Under the pieces are notes generated by a model. That model was not told the DNA's origin, did not search any database, and saw only the letters and a list, made by a program, of their open reading frames with translations. 64,000 nucleotides of DNA from Cobetia crustatorum. Its GTDB lineage: Bacteria; Pseudomonadota; Gammaproteobacteria; Pseudomonadales; Halomonadaceae. The stretch is taken from the NCBI RefSeq assembly GCF_000591415.1, contig NZ_JEMF01000074.1:1-64000 (forward strand). Reading direction: 5' to 3'. Positions within the stretch are counted from its first letter, which is position 1; every line of letters begins with the position of its first letter. The translations under genes and the position numbers were made by a program. Below, piece by piece: positions 20,311 through 30,101 of the stretch.

Positions 20311-21720
20311 TCAGTCTTCCGCCAGTGCAGGCAACAGCACCTTGAGCTTGCGCGTCAATGTGTTGCGCCCCCAGCCCAGCAATTCTGCGGCTTCGCCCTT
20401 GCGTCCGCCGGTGTGCTTGAGCGCCGTCTCGATCAAGATGCGCTCAAAGTCCGGCACGGCCTCTTCCAGCAGATGGGTATGGCCAGCCGCCAGGGCACGG
20501 TCCGCCCACTCACGGAAGGCCCCCCGCCAATCGCCCGACGCGGCCTCGGTGCCGCTGGCGTCACGCAGCTCCGGCGGCAAATCTTCCACCATCACCTCAC
20601 GCCCAGAGGCCATCACTGTCAGCCAGCGACAGGTGTTCTCGAGCTGACGCACGTTGCCGGGCCAATCGAAGCGTGTGAGGTGCTTCTCGGCCGCCTCAGT
20701 CAATATCTTGGGCTCCGTCGAGAGTTCACGTCCGGCTTCACCGAGAAAGTGGCTCATCAGGCGTGGAATATCCTCACGCCGCTCCGACAAGCGCGGCAGA
20801 TGCACGCGAATGACATTCAGGCGGTGAAAGAGATCTTCACGGAAGCGACCATCTTCCACCAGCCGCTCCAGATGCTGGTGCGTCGCGGCGATGATACGCA
20901 CGTCAACCTTGACCGGCGTGACACCGCCCACACGATAGAACTCACCATCGGCCAGCACACGCAGCAGACGTGTCTGGGTCTCGGCGGGCATGTCGCCAAT
21001 CTCATCGAGAAACAGTGTGCCGCCATCAGCCTGCTCGAAGCGCCCACGCCGGAGTGCCGTGGCCCCGGTGAAAGACCCCTTTTCGTGACCAAACAGCTCG
21101 GATTCCATCAGGTCTTTCGGAATCGCCGCCATATTGAGCGCGATAAAAGGCTTGGCAGCGCGCGGTGAGTGCTGATGCAGCGCTTGGGCGACACGTTCTT
21201 TACCGGTACCGGATTCACCATTGATCAACACGGTGATATGCGACTGAGACAGGCGGCCAATGGCGCGGAACACCTCCTGCATGGCTGGCGCTTCACCAAT
21301 GATCTCCTTGGTGAGGCCTTCCGGTACGGCGACAGGTGCCTTGGATTCACGTGAGTGCGCCACTGCGCGACGCACCAATGCCAACGCCTCATCCACATCG
21401 AAGGGTTTGGGCAGGTATTCAAAAGCGCCGCCCTGGTAGGACGCCACGGCACTATCGAGGTCGGAGTGTGCCGTCATCACGATCACCGGCAGATCGGGGT
21501 ACTGCTCACGTACGCGCGCCATCAGATCAAGGCCATCGATACCCGGCATGCGGATATCGGTCACCAATACATCAGGACACTGACGCATGATGCTGGCTTG
21601 CGCCAGATCAGCACGCTCAAAGCACTCCACTTCCAGGTCGGGGTGGGCCAAAGCGCGCTCCAGCACCCAGCGGATGGCGCGGTCGTCATCAACAATACAG
21701 ACGCGGGCAGTCTCGCTCAT
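20311..21720 (-). CDS. ntrC: nitrogen regulation response regulator NtrC
   Basis: Sigma-54-dependent activator, 469 aa. The receiver domain has the phospho-acceptor in [13 protein letters not shown] (about residue 54). The AAA+ domain has GESGTGKE (Walker A), KGSFTGA (the sigma-54 contact loop, Ser in place of the commoner Ala), LDEIGDMP and RRLNV-type sensor segments. A Fis-type helix-turn-helix is at the end ([18 protein letters not shown]). It overlaps ntrB by 4 nt. Its likely targets include glnA, whose promoter in this window has matching sites. Confidence 0.96.
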   Translation of the reverse strand: MSETARVCIVDDDRAIRWVLERALAHPDLEVECFERADLAQASIMRQCPDVLVTDIRMPGIDGLDLMARVREQYPDLPVIVMTAHSDLDSAVASYQGGAFEYLPKPFDVDEALALVRRAVAHSRESKAPVAVPEGLTKEIIGEAPAMQEVFRAIGRLSQSHITVLINGESGTGKERVAQALHQHSPRAAKPFIALNMAAIPKDLMESELFGHEKGSFTGATALRRGRFEQADGGTLFLDEIGDMPAETQTRLLRVLADGEFYRVGGVTPVKVDVRIIAATHQHLERLVEDGRFREDLFHRLNVIRVHLPRLSERREDIPRLMSHFLGEAGRELSTEPKILTEAAEKHLTRFDWPGNVRQLENTCRWLTVMASGREVMVEDLPPELRDASGTEAASGDWRGAFREWADRALAAGHTHLLEEAVPDFERILIETALKHTGGRKGEAAELLGWGRNTLTRKLKVLLPALAED

Positions 21721-22814
21721 GTGTGATCTCCAGAAGTGCCGTCAAGCGGAATAAGTAGGCGGAATTCGGTATGGCCGGGGCGCGAGTCACACTCGATCAA
21801 CCCCTGGTGCTGGTGCAGGATGCCTTGGGCTATCGATAACCCAAGACCTGACCCTTCGGCACGCCCGGAGACCATCGGATAGAACAGCGTCTCGCGCAGC
21901 GTCTCGGGGATGCCCGGGCCGTTATCGATGATCGCCAGCTCACAGACCAGCCGGTGGCGCTCATGACCCAAGGTGAACTGACGTCGCGCGCGGGTGCGCA
22001 GCGTGATCTCGTAATGCGGAGCTTCCCCTTCGGTCTGATCCTCACCCTGCGGCTGCTCATTGAGTGCCTGGGTCGCATTGCGTGTGATATTGAGCACAGC
22101 TTGAATCAGCTGTCCCTCGTCACCGATAACTTCGGGCAGACTCGGATCGTAATCCGCCACCATGGTGATGCTGTCGCCCTCGGCCAGCAGCAGCGAACGC
22201 ACTCGCTCAGTGACAGCATGGATATTGACGGGCACCTGCAAGGGAGGACGATTCGGACCCAGCATGCGATCAACGAGGTCACGTAGACGATCGACCTCCT
22301 CGATGATGATCCGCGTGAACTCCACCATCTGGGGCTCAGGCAGATCGCGCTCCAGCAGCTGAGCAGCGCCACGAATGCCCCCCAGCGGATTCTTGACCTC
22401 ATGGGCCAGCCCGCGCGTCAGCACCTTGACGGCTTCCTGCCGCGCAATCAGTGCCTCTTCGCGCGAAATCTGCATCAGGCGATCTCGCGGCTCTATCTCT
22501 ACCAGCAGCTCATCGCGGCTGATCGGGGTCGCTGTGAAGTCGACCGTCAGTACCTCACTGGCCACGTTGACGATTTCGGCTTCACGCTGGGTGTAGGGGT
22601 GCTGCTCATCAAGCGCCTTGCGCAAGACCTTGATGGGCTCGGCATCCATGCCGGTCAGATGCTCTGGCGTGTGGCCTTTTACACGCACCAGACTAACCGC
22701 CAACAGTGTCTCTGCCGCCGGATTCATCCATACCACTCGCAGCTGTGCATCCAGCACCACCACGGCAGTATTGAGGTGTTCGAGCAATCGTTGGTGCATG
22801 AGTTTGTTCGCCAT
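21717..22814 (-). CDS. ntrB: nitrogen sensor histidine kinase NtrB
   Basis: Cytosolic sensor kinase/phosphatase for NtrC, about 365 aa. It has a PAS domain (VVVLDAQLRVVWMNPAAETLL), an H-box RGLAHEVKNPLGGIRGAAQLL with the phosphorylated His, and the ATP-binding N, G1 and G2 boxes (NITRNATQAL, IDNGPGIP, GSGLGLSIAQG). The start at 22814 (MANKLMHQRLLEHL) fits homologues, although its RBS is weak; the frame is open to 22880. It is coupled to ntrC by ATGA overlap. Confidence 0.93.
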   Translation of the reverse strand: MANKLMHQRLLEHLNTAVVVLDAQLRVVWMNPAAETLLAVSLVRVKGHTPEHLTGMDAEPIKVLRKALDEQHPYTQREAEIVNVASEVLTVDFTATPISRDELLVEIEPRDRLMQISREEALIARQEAVKVLTRGLAHEVKNPLGGIRGAAQLLERDLPEPQMVEFTRIIIEEVDRLRDLVDRMLGPNRPPLQVPVNIHAVTERVRSLLLAEGDSITMVADYDPSLPEVIGDEGQLIQAVLNITRNATQALNEQPQGEDQTEGEAPHYEITLRTRARRQFTLGHERHRLVCELAIIDNGPGIPETLRETLFYPMVSGRAEGSGLGLSIAQGILHQHQGLIECDSRPGHTEFRLLIPLDGTSGDHT

Positions 22815-23025
22815 TCGCGGTACGTCTCCCTGTTCTGCAATAACCGCGCCAGTCTGGTGCAGGTGACGTGTGCGTGGCATCCGATGCTGTGCAGGCCATA
22901 TCGCACTCCGTTCATTGCATCATTATGGTGCATTGGTGATGCGTGCTGCCATGTTCTTCACGCTGGTGGACGCATCTGCATCAGCGTGGAGAGCGCCAGA
23001 AATACGAGATTGTAGAAACAAAGAA

Positions 23026-23041
23026 GCCGCCCGAAGGCGGC
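23026..23041 (-). terminator. terminator of the DUF4124 gene
   Basis: Stem GCCGCC / GGCGGC with a CGAA loop, followed on the minus strand by TTCTTTGTTTC. Confidence 0.6.
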
Positions 23042-23076
23042 CTGTTGATATCCATGAGCGCTCACGCACATCGCGA

Positions 23077-23778
23077 TCAGCTCCCACCACCATTGGCGGG
23101 ATTGTTAGGATTGCGGGGCAGATTGACGCTGGCACGCTGCACATAGATGACACGTGGCTCGCTGGTCTGACGCACGCGACCTGACGCATCCAACAGTTCA
23201 GCCTGAATGACATGCTTACCCCGTGCCAGCGCTGGCACCATGAAAACGCTGCTGTTCATCGCGGATTGCGACGGTGCGCCATCGACGGTTACACGCACCT
23301 TGTCTTCGGGACGCAGCTGCGGCTCTATCCCGAGACGCACCGCCAGGTTACCGGCTCGTCCTGTCGGCAATGTCTCCTCATTGGCCGGGCTCTGGATGGT
23401 GAAGCGGGTATAGCCTCGGAATCGCACGTCCACCGCAGGGGCTGAGCGAGTGCGCGAAGACGACTCGGAAGAAGCGGATGGCGCGACGCGCACCGGCGAG
23501 CGCGGCACTGACGAAGACTCCGTCGAGGGCACTACGCTCAACGGTGTCAACTTCACCTTGCTGCCTCCGGCTGGCTGGTCACTGAACACCACGTTGCCAT
23601 TGGCATCCACGTGACGGTAGATCTGCGCCGCCTGAAGCTCAAGAGATACGCTCGACAGCACCAGCATCAATGCCAGCAACAGGCCGCCCACCCATCCGGT
23701 ACGCGCTGATGCGCCAGACAGTGCTGTGTGTTCAGTCGCAGTACTGGCGACGTACAAAGAGGATACGAAGGGCCACAT
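23077..23778 (-). CDS. DUF4124 domain-containing envelope protein
   Basis: A 233-aa exported protein. After a hydrophobic segment (WVGGLLLALMLVLSSVSLELQA) comes the DUF4124 signature AQIYRHVDANGNVVFSDQPAGG, then a Ser/Pro/Arg-rich linker and a beta-rich C-terminal part (RFTIQSPANEETLPTGRAGNLAVRLGIEPQL, RGKHVIQAELLDASGR). The family occurs between glnA and ntrB in pseudomonads and relatives; its function is not known. The start is uncertain, since the first 30 residues precede the signal segment. Confidence 0.82.
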   Translation of the reverse strand: MWPFVSSLYVASTATEHTALSGASARTGWVGGLLLALMLVLSSVSLELQAAQIYRHVDANGNVVFSDQPAGGSKVKLTPLSVVPSTESSSVPRSPVRVAPSASSESSSRTRSAPAVDVRFRGYTRFTIQSPANEETLPTGRAGNLAVRLGIEPQLRPEDKVRVTVDGAPSQSAMNSSVFMVPALARGKHVIQAELLDASGRVRQTSEPRVIYVQRASVNLPRNPNNPANGGGS

Positions 23779-24025
23779 CCGAAGATTCCTGAGAGAGTCA
23801 TGGGAGGCCAGAAGCCGCGAGCGGCTCCTGCGGATTGGTTAGGTAAACAAGCTGTCCTGGCTGCCAAGTTACAAAGCTTATCGCGTTGACGCCAGCATTG
23901 GATTCCCTGAGAAAACCCTTTCATCACATCGCCAGCCATGCAGGACCATCGTCTGAACGCTCCTTGAGCTCAATCCTTCAGACGACGTCATACAACATGG
24001 ACATAAAAACAAAGACACAATAAAA

Positions 24026-24053
24026 CAGGGCCATACCTCTCGGCATGGCCCTG
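24026..24053 (-). terminator. glnA terminator
   Basis: Stem CAGGGCCATaCC / GGcATGGCCCTG with a TCTC loop; the minus-strand tail is TTTTATTGTG. The 350-nt gap 23779-24129 around it holds no gene that I can see. Confidence 0.85.
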
Positions 24054-24129
24054 CTGTGGTCTTCTACGCGACGCCCTGCCATTCACGGCGGGCACGACAA
24101 GAAAGACGGCGTCATCACATGAAGCGTGA

Positions 24130-25536
24130 TTAGACGCTGTAGTACATGTCGAACTCGAGCGGGTGAGTCGCCATGCGCAAGCGCAGAACGTCTTCGCCTT
24201 TCAGTTCGATATAGGCATCGATCATGTCGTCGGTGAACACGCCACCCTGGGTCAGGAACTCACGATCGCCATCCAGTGCTTCCATCGCCTGTTCGAGGCT
24301 CTCGGCCACGGTCGGGATGGACTTGGCTTCTTCAGCCGGCAGATCGTAGAGGTTCTTGTCCATCGCATCGCCCGGGTGAATCTTGTTCTTGATACCGTCG
24401 ATACCAGCCATCAGCATCGCAGAGAACGCCAGGTACGGGTTGGCTGTCGGATCAGGGAAGCGTGCCTCGACGCGCTTGCCTTTCGGGCTAGCAGTGTACG
24501 GGATACGGATGGAAGCAGAGCGGTTACGAGCAGAATAAGCCAGCATGACCGGCGCTTCGAAGCCCGGCACCAGACGCTTGTAGGAGTTGGTGGACGCGTT
24601 GGTGAAGGCGTTCAGTGCACGGGCGTGCTTGATGATGCCGCCGATGTAGTAGAGCGCCATTTCAGACAGGCCAGCATATTCTTCACCGGCGAACTGGTTC
24701 TCGCCACCTTTCCAGAAAGACTGGTGCACGTGCATACCGGAACCGTTGTCACCGACCAGCGGCTTGGGCATGAAGGTCGCGGTCTTGCCGTAAGCGTGCG
24801 CCACGTTGTGAACCACGTACTTCAATTCCTGAACTTCGTCGGCCTTCTTCACCAAGGTGTTGAACTTGACGCCGATTTCGTTCTGACCTGCGTTCGCCAC
24901 TTCGTGGTGGTGAACTTCAACTTCCTGGCCGATGGCTTCCAGCGTGTTGCACATCGCAGCACGGATATCGTGGAAGCTGTCGACCGGCGGCACCGGGAAA
25001 TAACCGCCTTTCAGACGCGGACGGTGGCCAAGGTTGCCACCTTCCGGAGTGGAATCAGTCGCCCATGCACCTTCATCGGAAGAGATCTTGAACATGGAAC
25101 CGTTCATCTCGTTCTTCCAGTGCACTTCATCAAAGATGAAGAATTCCGGCTCCGGGCCAAAGAAGGCGGTGTCGCCCAGGCCGGTAGACTTGAGGAATTC
25201 TTCAGCGCGCTTGGCGACAGAACGCGGATCACGCTCATAACCCTGCATGGTGGCCGGCTCGATGACATCACAACGCAGCACAAGGGTGGTGTCTTCGGTG
25301 AACGGGTCGAGGAAGGCCGTGCCATCGTCCGGCATCAAGATCATGTCGGATTCGTTGATGCCCTTCCAACCTTCAATGGAAGAACCATCGAACATCTGAC
25401 CATTTTCAAAGAATTCGTCGTCAACTGTGCGCGCCGGGACGGAGACGTGATGCTCCTTGCCTTTGGTGTCGGTGAAGCGCAGATCAACCCACTTGACTTC
25501 GTGTTCTTCAATCAGGGCAAGTGTCTTCTCAGCCAT
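24130..25536 (-). CDS. glnA: glutamine synthetase type I
   Basis: Makes glutamine from glutamate, ammonia and ATP; the central nitrogen-assimilation enzyme, a dodecamer. At 468 aa it matches GSI-beta. Motifs are [44 protein letters not shown], and [14 protein letters not shown], which carries the adenylylation Tyr. Upstream are a sigma-54 promoter and two NtrC sites, so expression should follow nitrogen status through the NtrB/NtrC pair encoded downstream. Confidence 0.98.
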   Translation of the reverse strand: MAEKTLALIEEHEVKWVDLRFTDTKGKEHHVSVPARTVDDEFFENGQMFDGSSIEGWKGINESDMILMPDDGTAFLDPFTEDTTLVLRCDVIEPATMQGYERDPRSVAKRAEEFLKSTGLGDTAFFGPEPEFFIFDEVHWKNEMNGSMFKISSDEGAWATDSTPEGGNLGHRPRLKGGYFPVPPVDSFHDIRAAMCNTLEAIGQEVEVHHHEVANAGQNEIGVKFNTLVKKADEVQELKYVVHNVAHAYGKTATFMPKPLVGDNGSGMHVHQSFWKGGENQFAGEEYAGLSEMALYYIGGIIKHARALNAFTNASTNSYKRLVPGFEAPVMLAYSARNRSASIRIPYTASPKGKRVEARFPDPTANPYLAFSAMLMAGIDGIKNKIHPGDAMDKNLYDLPAEEAKSIPTVAESLEQAMEALDGDREFLTQGGVFTDDMIDAYIELKGEDVLRLRMATHPLEFDMYYSV

Positions 25537-25660
25537 GGTAATTCTCCGATGGAGCCGGCGGCTCGGTTTACAGTTGGTGTCAGCGTTGTCTGTCGTTTGT
25601 ATCTCTTTTCTCTCATGACCAGCGTTTTGATGCCAGTCATCAGACAGGATGCCCTAACAA

Positions 25661-25676
25661 TGCAGCGAGCGTGCCA
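25661..25676 (-). promoter_or_regulatory. sigma-54 (RpoN) promoter of glnA
   Basis: The minus strand reads TGGCAC-GCTCG-CTGCA, against the consensus TGGCAC-N5-TTGCW. The GG and GC dinucleotides are spaced 10 nt apart as required and one position differs. It lies about 125 nt upstream of the glnA ATG. Confidence 0.85.
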
Positions 25677-25816
25677 GAATGGCGCAACAACAATGCAACA
25701 ACCATATAAGCCAATGAAAATAATGAAGAAAAACATATACAGAGAACGCAAAGAAACGCTTATCTCGATATGATTTGACCCTAGAAGGTGCAAAAAATCC
25801 TTTCTGATGCCCGCCA

Positions 25817-25833
25817 CTGACTATTTTAGTGCA
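25817..25833 (-). promoter_or_regulatory. NtrC binding site (proximal)
   Basis: The minus strand reads TGCACTAAAATAGTCAG. The left half is perfect against the NtrC consensus TGCACNNNNNNGGTGCA and the right half is weak. It lies about 150 nt upstream of the sigma-54 promoter, a normal enhancer distance. Confidence 0.7.
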
Positions 25834-25847
25834 TAAAAAAGGATCTC

Positions 25848-25864
25848 TGGTCCATTTTGGTGCA
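25848..25864 (-). promoter_or_regulatory. NtrC binding site (distal)
   Basis: The minus strand reads TGCACCAAAATGGACCA, a close match to the glnA enhancer consensus. Its centre is 31 bp, about three helical turns, from the proximal site, which suits cooperative NtrC oligomers. Confidence 0.75.
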
Positions 25865-26164
25865 TTGCGTCGTTATCCATAAATGAACATTCCTTTTGAT
25901 CTGGTCAATAACGCGACGTTTTACTGACACTTCTTCGCTTTCCTGCCGTTTTTCTGTTCTTTCACAAGTTTTTTTCATCTTGAATAAAAGAAGGGAAAAG
26001 ACTTGAGAGACAACCATTTGGCCGTTTCAAGCCATTTCATGACGTCTACAAGTAGGGCTCGCGAATGCGGGATGCTGGCAGGAGGCATGCCATGCCCCCT
26101 ATAATGCGCCCCAAATCACAAGCGCCCGGTACGCGAGCGCCCATTTTCAGCACAGGTTCCCGTC

Positions 26165-27973
26165 GTGATCGAGAAACTTCGCAACATAGCCATCATCGCC
26201 CACGTTGACCATGGTAAGACTACATTGGTCGACAAGCTCCTGAGTCAGTCTGGCACCCTGGACCGCAAGGCCGAGGGTCAGGAACGCATCATGGATTCCA
26301 ACGACCAGGAAAAAGAACGCGGCATCACCATCCTGGCGAAGAATACCGCGATCCAGTGGAACGACTATCACATCAACATCGTGGATACCCCTGGGCACGC
26401 TGACTTCGGTGGCGAAGTCGAGCGCGTGATGTCCATGGTTGACTCCGTGTTGCTGCTGGTCGATGCCGTTGATGGCCCGATGCCGCAGACACGCTTCGTG
26501 ACCCAGAAGGCATTTGCCCAGGGCCTGAAGCCGATCGTCGTCGTCAACAAGGTCGACCGTCCGGGCTCACGTCCTGACTGGGTCGTTGACCAGATCTTCG
26601 ATCTGTTCGACAACCTCGGCGCAACTGACGAGCAGCTCGACTTCCCGATCATCTACTGCTCTGCCCTCAACGGCATTGCGGGTATGGACCCGGAAGACCT
26701 GCAAGACAGCATGGACCCGATGTTCCAGGCTATCGTCGATATCGTCGAGCCGCCGAAGGTTGAACTGGACGGACCGTTCCAGATGCAGATCTCCGCACTG
26801 GACTACAACAGCTATGTTGGCGTCATCGGTCTGGGCCGCATCAAGCGTGGCGCAGTCAGCCCGGGGCAACAGGTCTCTGTCATCACCAAGGAAGGCGGTG
26901 TCCGCAAGGGCAAGATCGGCCAGGTCATGACGCACATGGGTCTGGATCGTGTGCAGACCGACAAGGCGACTGCTGGCGATATCGTCTGCATCACTGGTAT
27001 CGAGAACCTCGCGATCTCCGACACCATCTGCGACAACGCTACTGTCGAAGCTCTGCCGCCGCTGACTGTTGACGAACCGACCGTCTCCATGACCTTCCAG
27101 GTCAATGACTCTCCGTTCGCAGGTCAGGATGGCAAGTACGTCACTAGCCGTAACATCCGTGAGCGTCTCGAGCAGGAATTGATTCACAACGTCGCCCTGC
27201 GTGTTGAAGAAGGCGAGACTCCCGAGAAGTTCGTGGTATCCGGTCGTGGTGAGCTTCACCTCTCCGTACTGATCGAGTCCATGCGTCGTGAAGGCTTCGA
27301 GCTGGCCGTAGGCCGTCCGGAAGTCATCATCAAGGAAGTCGATGGCCAGAAGCAGGAACCTTACGAAGAAGTCACCATCGACTGTGAAGAGCAGCATCAA
27401 GGCTCCATCATGGAAGAGCTTGGCTACCGCAAGGGTGAGATGACCAACATGAACCCGGATGGCAAGGGTCGTGTGCGTCTTGACTTCATCATTCCGTCTC
27501 GCGGTCTGATCGGCTTCCGTGGTCAGTTCCTGACCATGACTTCCGGTACAGGCATCCTGACCAGCCGCTTCGATCACTACGGTGACTTGAAACTGGGCGC
27601 AGCTGTCGAGCGTCGTAACGGCGTGATGGTATCCATGGTGACAGGCAAGGCATTGTCCTACGCACTGTTCACTCTGCAGGAACGCGGCAAGCTGATTCTC
27701 GGTCACGGCACCGAGGTCTATGAAGGCATGCTGGTAGGCATCAACAACCGTGCCAATGACTTGGTCGTCAACCCGACCAAAGCCAAGAAGCTGGATAACA
27801 TGCGCTCCACCGGTAACGACGAAAATATCGTTCTGACGCCGCCGATTCGCTTTACCCTGGAACAGGCTATCGAGTTCCTGGATACCGATGAGCTGGTGGA
27901 AGTGACCCCAGTACACATTCGTATCCGCAAGAAGCACCTCAAAGAAAATGAGCGTAAGCGCGCCACCAAGTAA
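26165..27973 (+). CDS. typA: ribosome-associated GTPase TypA/BipA
   Basis: Translational GTPase linked to ribosome assembly and stress or cold adaptation, 602 aa. The G-domain motifs are [10 protein letters not shown] (G1), ERGITI (G2), [10 protein letters not shown] (G3), [10 protein letters not shown] (G4) and SALNG (G5). Domain II and an EF-G-like C-terminal region follow. The start is GTG at 26165 ([18 protein letters not shown]). It is divergent from glnA and ends in a long hairpin. Confidence 0.97.
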   Translation: MIEKLRNIAIIAHVDHGKTTLVDKLLSQSGTLDRKAEGQERIMDSNDQEKERGITILAKNTAIQWNDYHINIVDTPGHADFGGEVERVMSMVDSVLLLVDAVDGPMPQTRFVTQKAFAQGLKPIVVVNKVDRPGSRPDWVVDQIFDLFDNLGATDEQLDFPIIYCSALNGIAGMDPEDLQDSMDPMFQAIVDIVEPPKVELDGPFQMQISALDYNSYVGVIGLGRIKRGAVSPGQQVSVITKEGGVRKGKIGQVMTHMGLDRVQTDKATAGDIVCITGIENLAISDTICDNATVEALPPLTVDEPTVSMTFQVNDSPFAGQDGKYVTSRNIRERLEQELIHNVALRVEEGETPEKFVVSGRGELHLSVLIESMRREGFELAVGRPEVIIKEVDGQKQEPYEEVTIDCEEQHQGSIMEELGYRKGEMTNMNPDGKGRVRLDFIIPSRGLIGFRGQFLTMTSGTGILTSRFDHYGDLKLGAAVERRNGVMVSMVTGKALSYALFTLQERGKLILGHGTEVYEGMLVGINNRANDLVVNPTKAKKLDNMRSTGNDENIVLTPPIRFTLEQAIEFLDTDELVEVTPVHIRIRKKHLKENERKRATK

Positions 27974-28595
27974 ATGGCCCGCTCCCGGCCTCTGTCAGCA
28001 TGACAGAGGCCGGCTATAGAAATGCAAAAGACCTGCCTTCGGGCGGGTCTTTTGCATTTCTATAGGACTATTTTTCTGGCACTCAAGCATGTCATGTCAC
28101 AAGGTGCGTCGCTATTAAGGCTGGCAAATCAGCAGCATCTCAGTCTTTTGCTTGGCCTACCCCGCTCTAACCTCTTAAATAGAGCGTATATAAGTCTTAC
28201 GGTGTTGCGAATTTAGCGACTGTGATTATTGATCGCCAAAAAATCGATGGATCTTCGGCAACAACAAAATTTCACATAAAAATAAATCTGCGCATTTTTT
28301 TTATCGGATAGAACGATAAAATCTTCACTACTGGACTCTGCGTCGCGTTCTGACGACGCAATAATGAGACACCACTTGGCACCGACTAGGGTCAGCGCAC
28401 CTGAACAGGTATCTTCTGCCGGAGCTTTTTCATGAATGTCCAGCAGTCAGCAGAACTTCACCCGTTACAAGAAACCCGGAGCCGGGTCATCTTCCCGATC
28501 ATCGTGGGCGCTAGCCATATATCAACATTGCAGGGCAATTCTCATGCAATGCGGCATAAGCATGCCCCAGAAGACCCGTATGAAAGGATTCAGCA
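27974..28595. other. typA-WYL regulator intergenic region
   Basis: A 622-nt gap. After the typA terminator the sequence becomes AT-rich. It contains a perfect 8-bp inverted repeat TTTTATCG-N7-CGATAAAA at 28299-28321, a candidate operator for the downstream regulator. No convincing gene is seen. Confidence 0.45.
28018..28063 (+). terminator. typA terminator
   Basis: A long stem, AGAAATGCAAAAGACC / GGTCTTTTGCATTTCT, closes on a TTCG loop with GCC-type pairs. A T-run is present inside the right arm, so it can work in either direction. Confidence 0.85.
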
Positions 28596-29486
28596 ATGAG
28601 CATCAAGGAACGCTTGGAAACCCTGCCGTGGGATACGCTTGCCCGTTACCGTCTGATCGAGATCATTGCCCTATGGGAAGGTCGCGTCACATCACGTCAC
28701 CTTGGCAATGCATTTGGCATTGCTCGGCAACAGGCATCGCGCGTCATGAAAACCTACCGCGAAACCATTGCCGAGCATAATCTCGAGTACGACCCCGTTA
28801 TCAAGGGCTATCGTCCCTCGGCGAATTTCCATCCCAAGCTGACTCGAGGAGAGGTTGATGAGTATCTTCAGCTGCTGGGGAACCATGACAATCTAAACCC
28901 GCACTTCACGGGACTTGGCCTGGGGCAGGCGAATACTGAAGCACTTCGATTACCATCTCGCAGTGCAAGCCCGCCGGTGGTGAGAACACTGATCGAGGCT
29001 GCCAGCCAGGGCGCACGTCTCGAAGTGACCTATGCCTCGCTCAACTCGCCGCAAGGTGAGGAGCGTATTCTGTGCCCACACACACTGGTCTATGCAGCAG
29101 GCCGTTGGCATGTGCGTGCTTTCTGTGAAAAACACCGGGCTTTCCGCGACTTTGTGCTGTCTCGATTCCGCGCAGTGCCGGAGCTATTCGGTGAAACACT
29201 CGATGGCGGCCAGCGCAAGTTCGATAATGGCTGGGAAACACGCGTCACCTTGCGTCTCGGCGCAGACCCGCGGCTATCACCGGATGAGCGCGGGCTGATC
29301 GAACAGGATCACGGCATGGTGGATGGCGAGTTACACCTCCCGACCCGGGGCGCGCTAGTACAGTACGTACTGCGCGAGCTGGGCATCAATCCAGATTATC
29401 TGGACGAATCGCCGCGTGCCCAGCAGCTGATCGTGCTCAATCATGACGAGATTACCGACTGGCTATTCGTCAGCTCCAGTGCCTGA
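28596..29486 (+). CDS. WYL-domain regulator, CapW/BrxR-like
   Basis: A 296-aa DNA-binding protein. The N-terminal winged helix reads RLIEIIALWEGRVTSRHLGNAFGIARQQASR. The WYL-type ligand domain around residues 125-200 has RILCPHTLVYAAGRWHVRAFCEKH and FRDFVLSRFR. A WCX-like C-terminal domain follows. This three-part layout is that of CapW (CBASS) and BrxR (BREX) repressors. Here no defence genes are adjacent, so it may be an orphan acting elsewhere. AAAGGA precedes the ATG. Confidence 0.82.
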   Translation: MSIKERLETLPWDTLARYRLIEIIALWEGRVTSRHLGNAFGIARQQASRVMKTYRETIAEHNLEYDPVIKGYRPSANFHPKLTRGEVDEYLQLLGNHDNLNPHFTGLGLGQANTEALRLPSRSASPPVVRTLIEAASQGARLEVTYASLNSPQGEERILCPHTLVYAAGRWHVRAFCEKHRAFRDFVLSRFRAVPELFGETLDGGQRKFDNGWETRVTLRLGADPRLSPDERGLIEQDHGMVDGELHLPTRGALVQYVLRELGINPDYLDESPRAQQLIVLNHDEITDWLFVSSSA

Positions 29487-29547
29487 ACATAATACGCTCC
29501 AGCACTATCCAGCGATGACTGAAGTTTATATGATGGCTTCTGCACAC

Positions 29548-29576
29548 AGTCCTTCACCCCTCGCGGGTGGAGGACT
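29548..29576 (+). terminator. terminator of the WYL regulator gene
   Basis: Stem AGTCCTtCACCC / GGGTGgAGGACT with a short CTCG-type loop, then ATTTTTTT. Confidence 0.85.
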
Positions 29577-29641
29577 ATTTTTTTGGTATCCATCATTGCG
29601 CTGAAACAAGCCATTGGGTGCCATCACTGACAGGAGGTCTC

Positions 29642-30055
29642 ATGGCTACACTTCCCGGTATCATCATCAACCGCCTTGACGCCGATCGCCTCCAGCGCCT
29701 GATTGATCGGGCCACGGACGCCGATCGCCATGTGGCGGAGCAGCTGGAAGACGAGCTGGAGCGCGGCGAGATCGTCGAACCACATGAAGTGCCGGCCGAT
29801 GTTGTCAGCATGAACAGTCGTGTGGAATTCACCGACCTGACCCGCCAGCAGACGCTGGTACGCACGCTGGTTTACCCGCATGCACTAGCGGATCAAGAAA
29901 ATGGTCTGTCGGTGTTGGCGCCGCTCGGTGCTGCTCTACTGGGCCTCAAGGTAGGTAGCCATATCGAATGGTCCCTGCCGGATGGTAGTCAGCGTCAAGT
30001 GCGCATTGATGCCCTGCTCTATCAGCCCGAGAGTGCCGGCGACCTGCATCGCTGA
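29642..30055 (+). CDS. rnk: regulator of nucleoside diphosphate kinase
   Basis: A 137-aa protein with an N-terminal coiled-coil piece (LDADRLQRLIDRATDADRHV) and a C-terminal GreA-like FKBP-fold domain (VVSMNSRVEFTD, LVYPHALADQENGLSVLAPLGAALLG). Rnk proteins bind RNA polymerase and affect NDP kinase levels. AGGAGGT just before the ATG at 29642 shows the start; the frame is open further upstream through the preceding terminator. Confidence 0.93.
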   Translation: MATLPGIIINRLDADRLQRLIDRATDADRHVAEQLEDELERGEIVEPHEVPADVVSMNSRVEFTDLTRQQTLVRTLVYPHALADQENGLSVLAPLGAALLGLKVGSHIEWSLPDGSQRQVRIDALLYQPESAGDLHR

Positions 30056-30101
30056 TATCTCAACGGGCGCGCCCCTCTCTCGCCGAACACAATGCACTGG
30101 T

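Larger units (their letters stand above)
25537..26164. other. glnA-typA divergent control region
   Basis: A 628-nt AT-rich region. It contains the glnA sigma-54 promoter and two NtrC sites (listed separately). A third half-site-like GGTGCA lies at 25787-25792. Nothing gene-like is seen. Confidence 0.6.

Noticed and set aside
24163-25773. 536-codon open frame antisense to glnA
   Set aside because: A long antisense frame caused by GC-rich codon bias; glnA on the other strand has complete family motifs.
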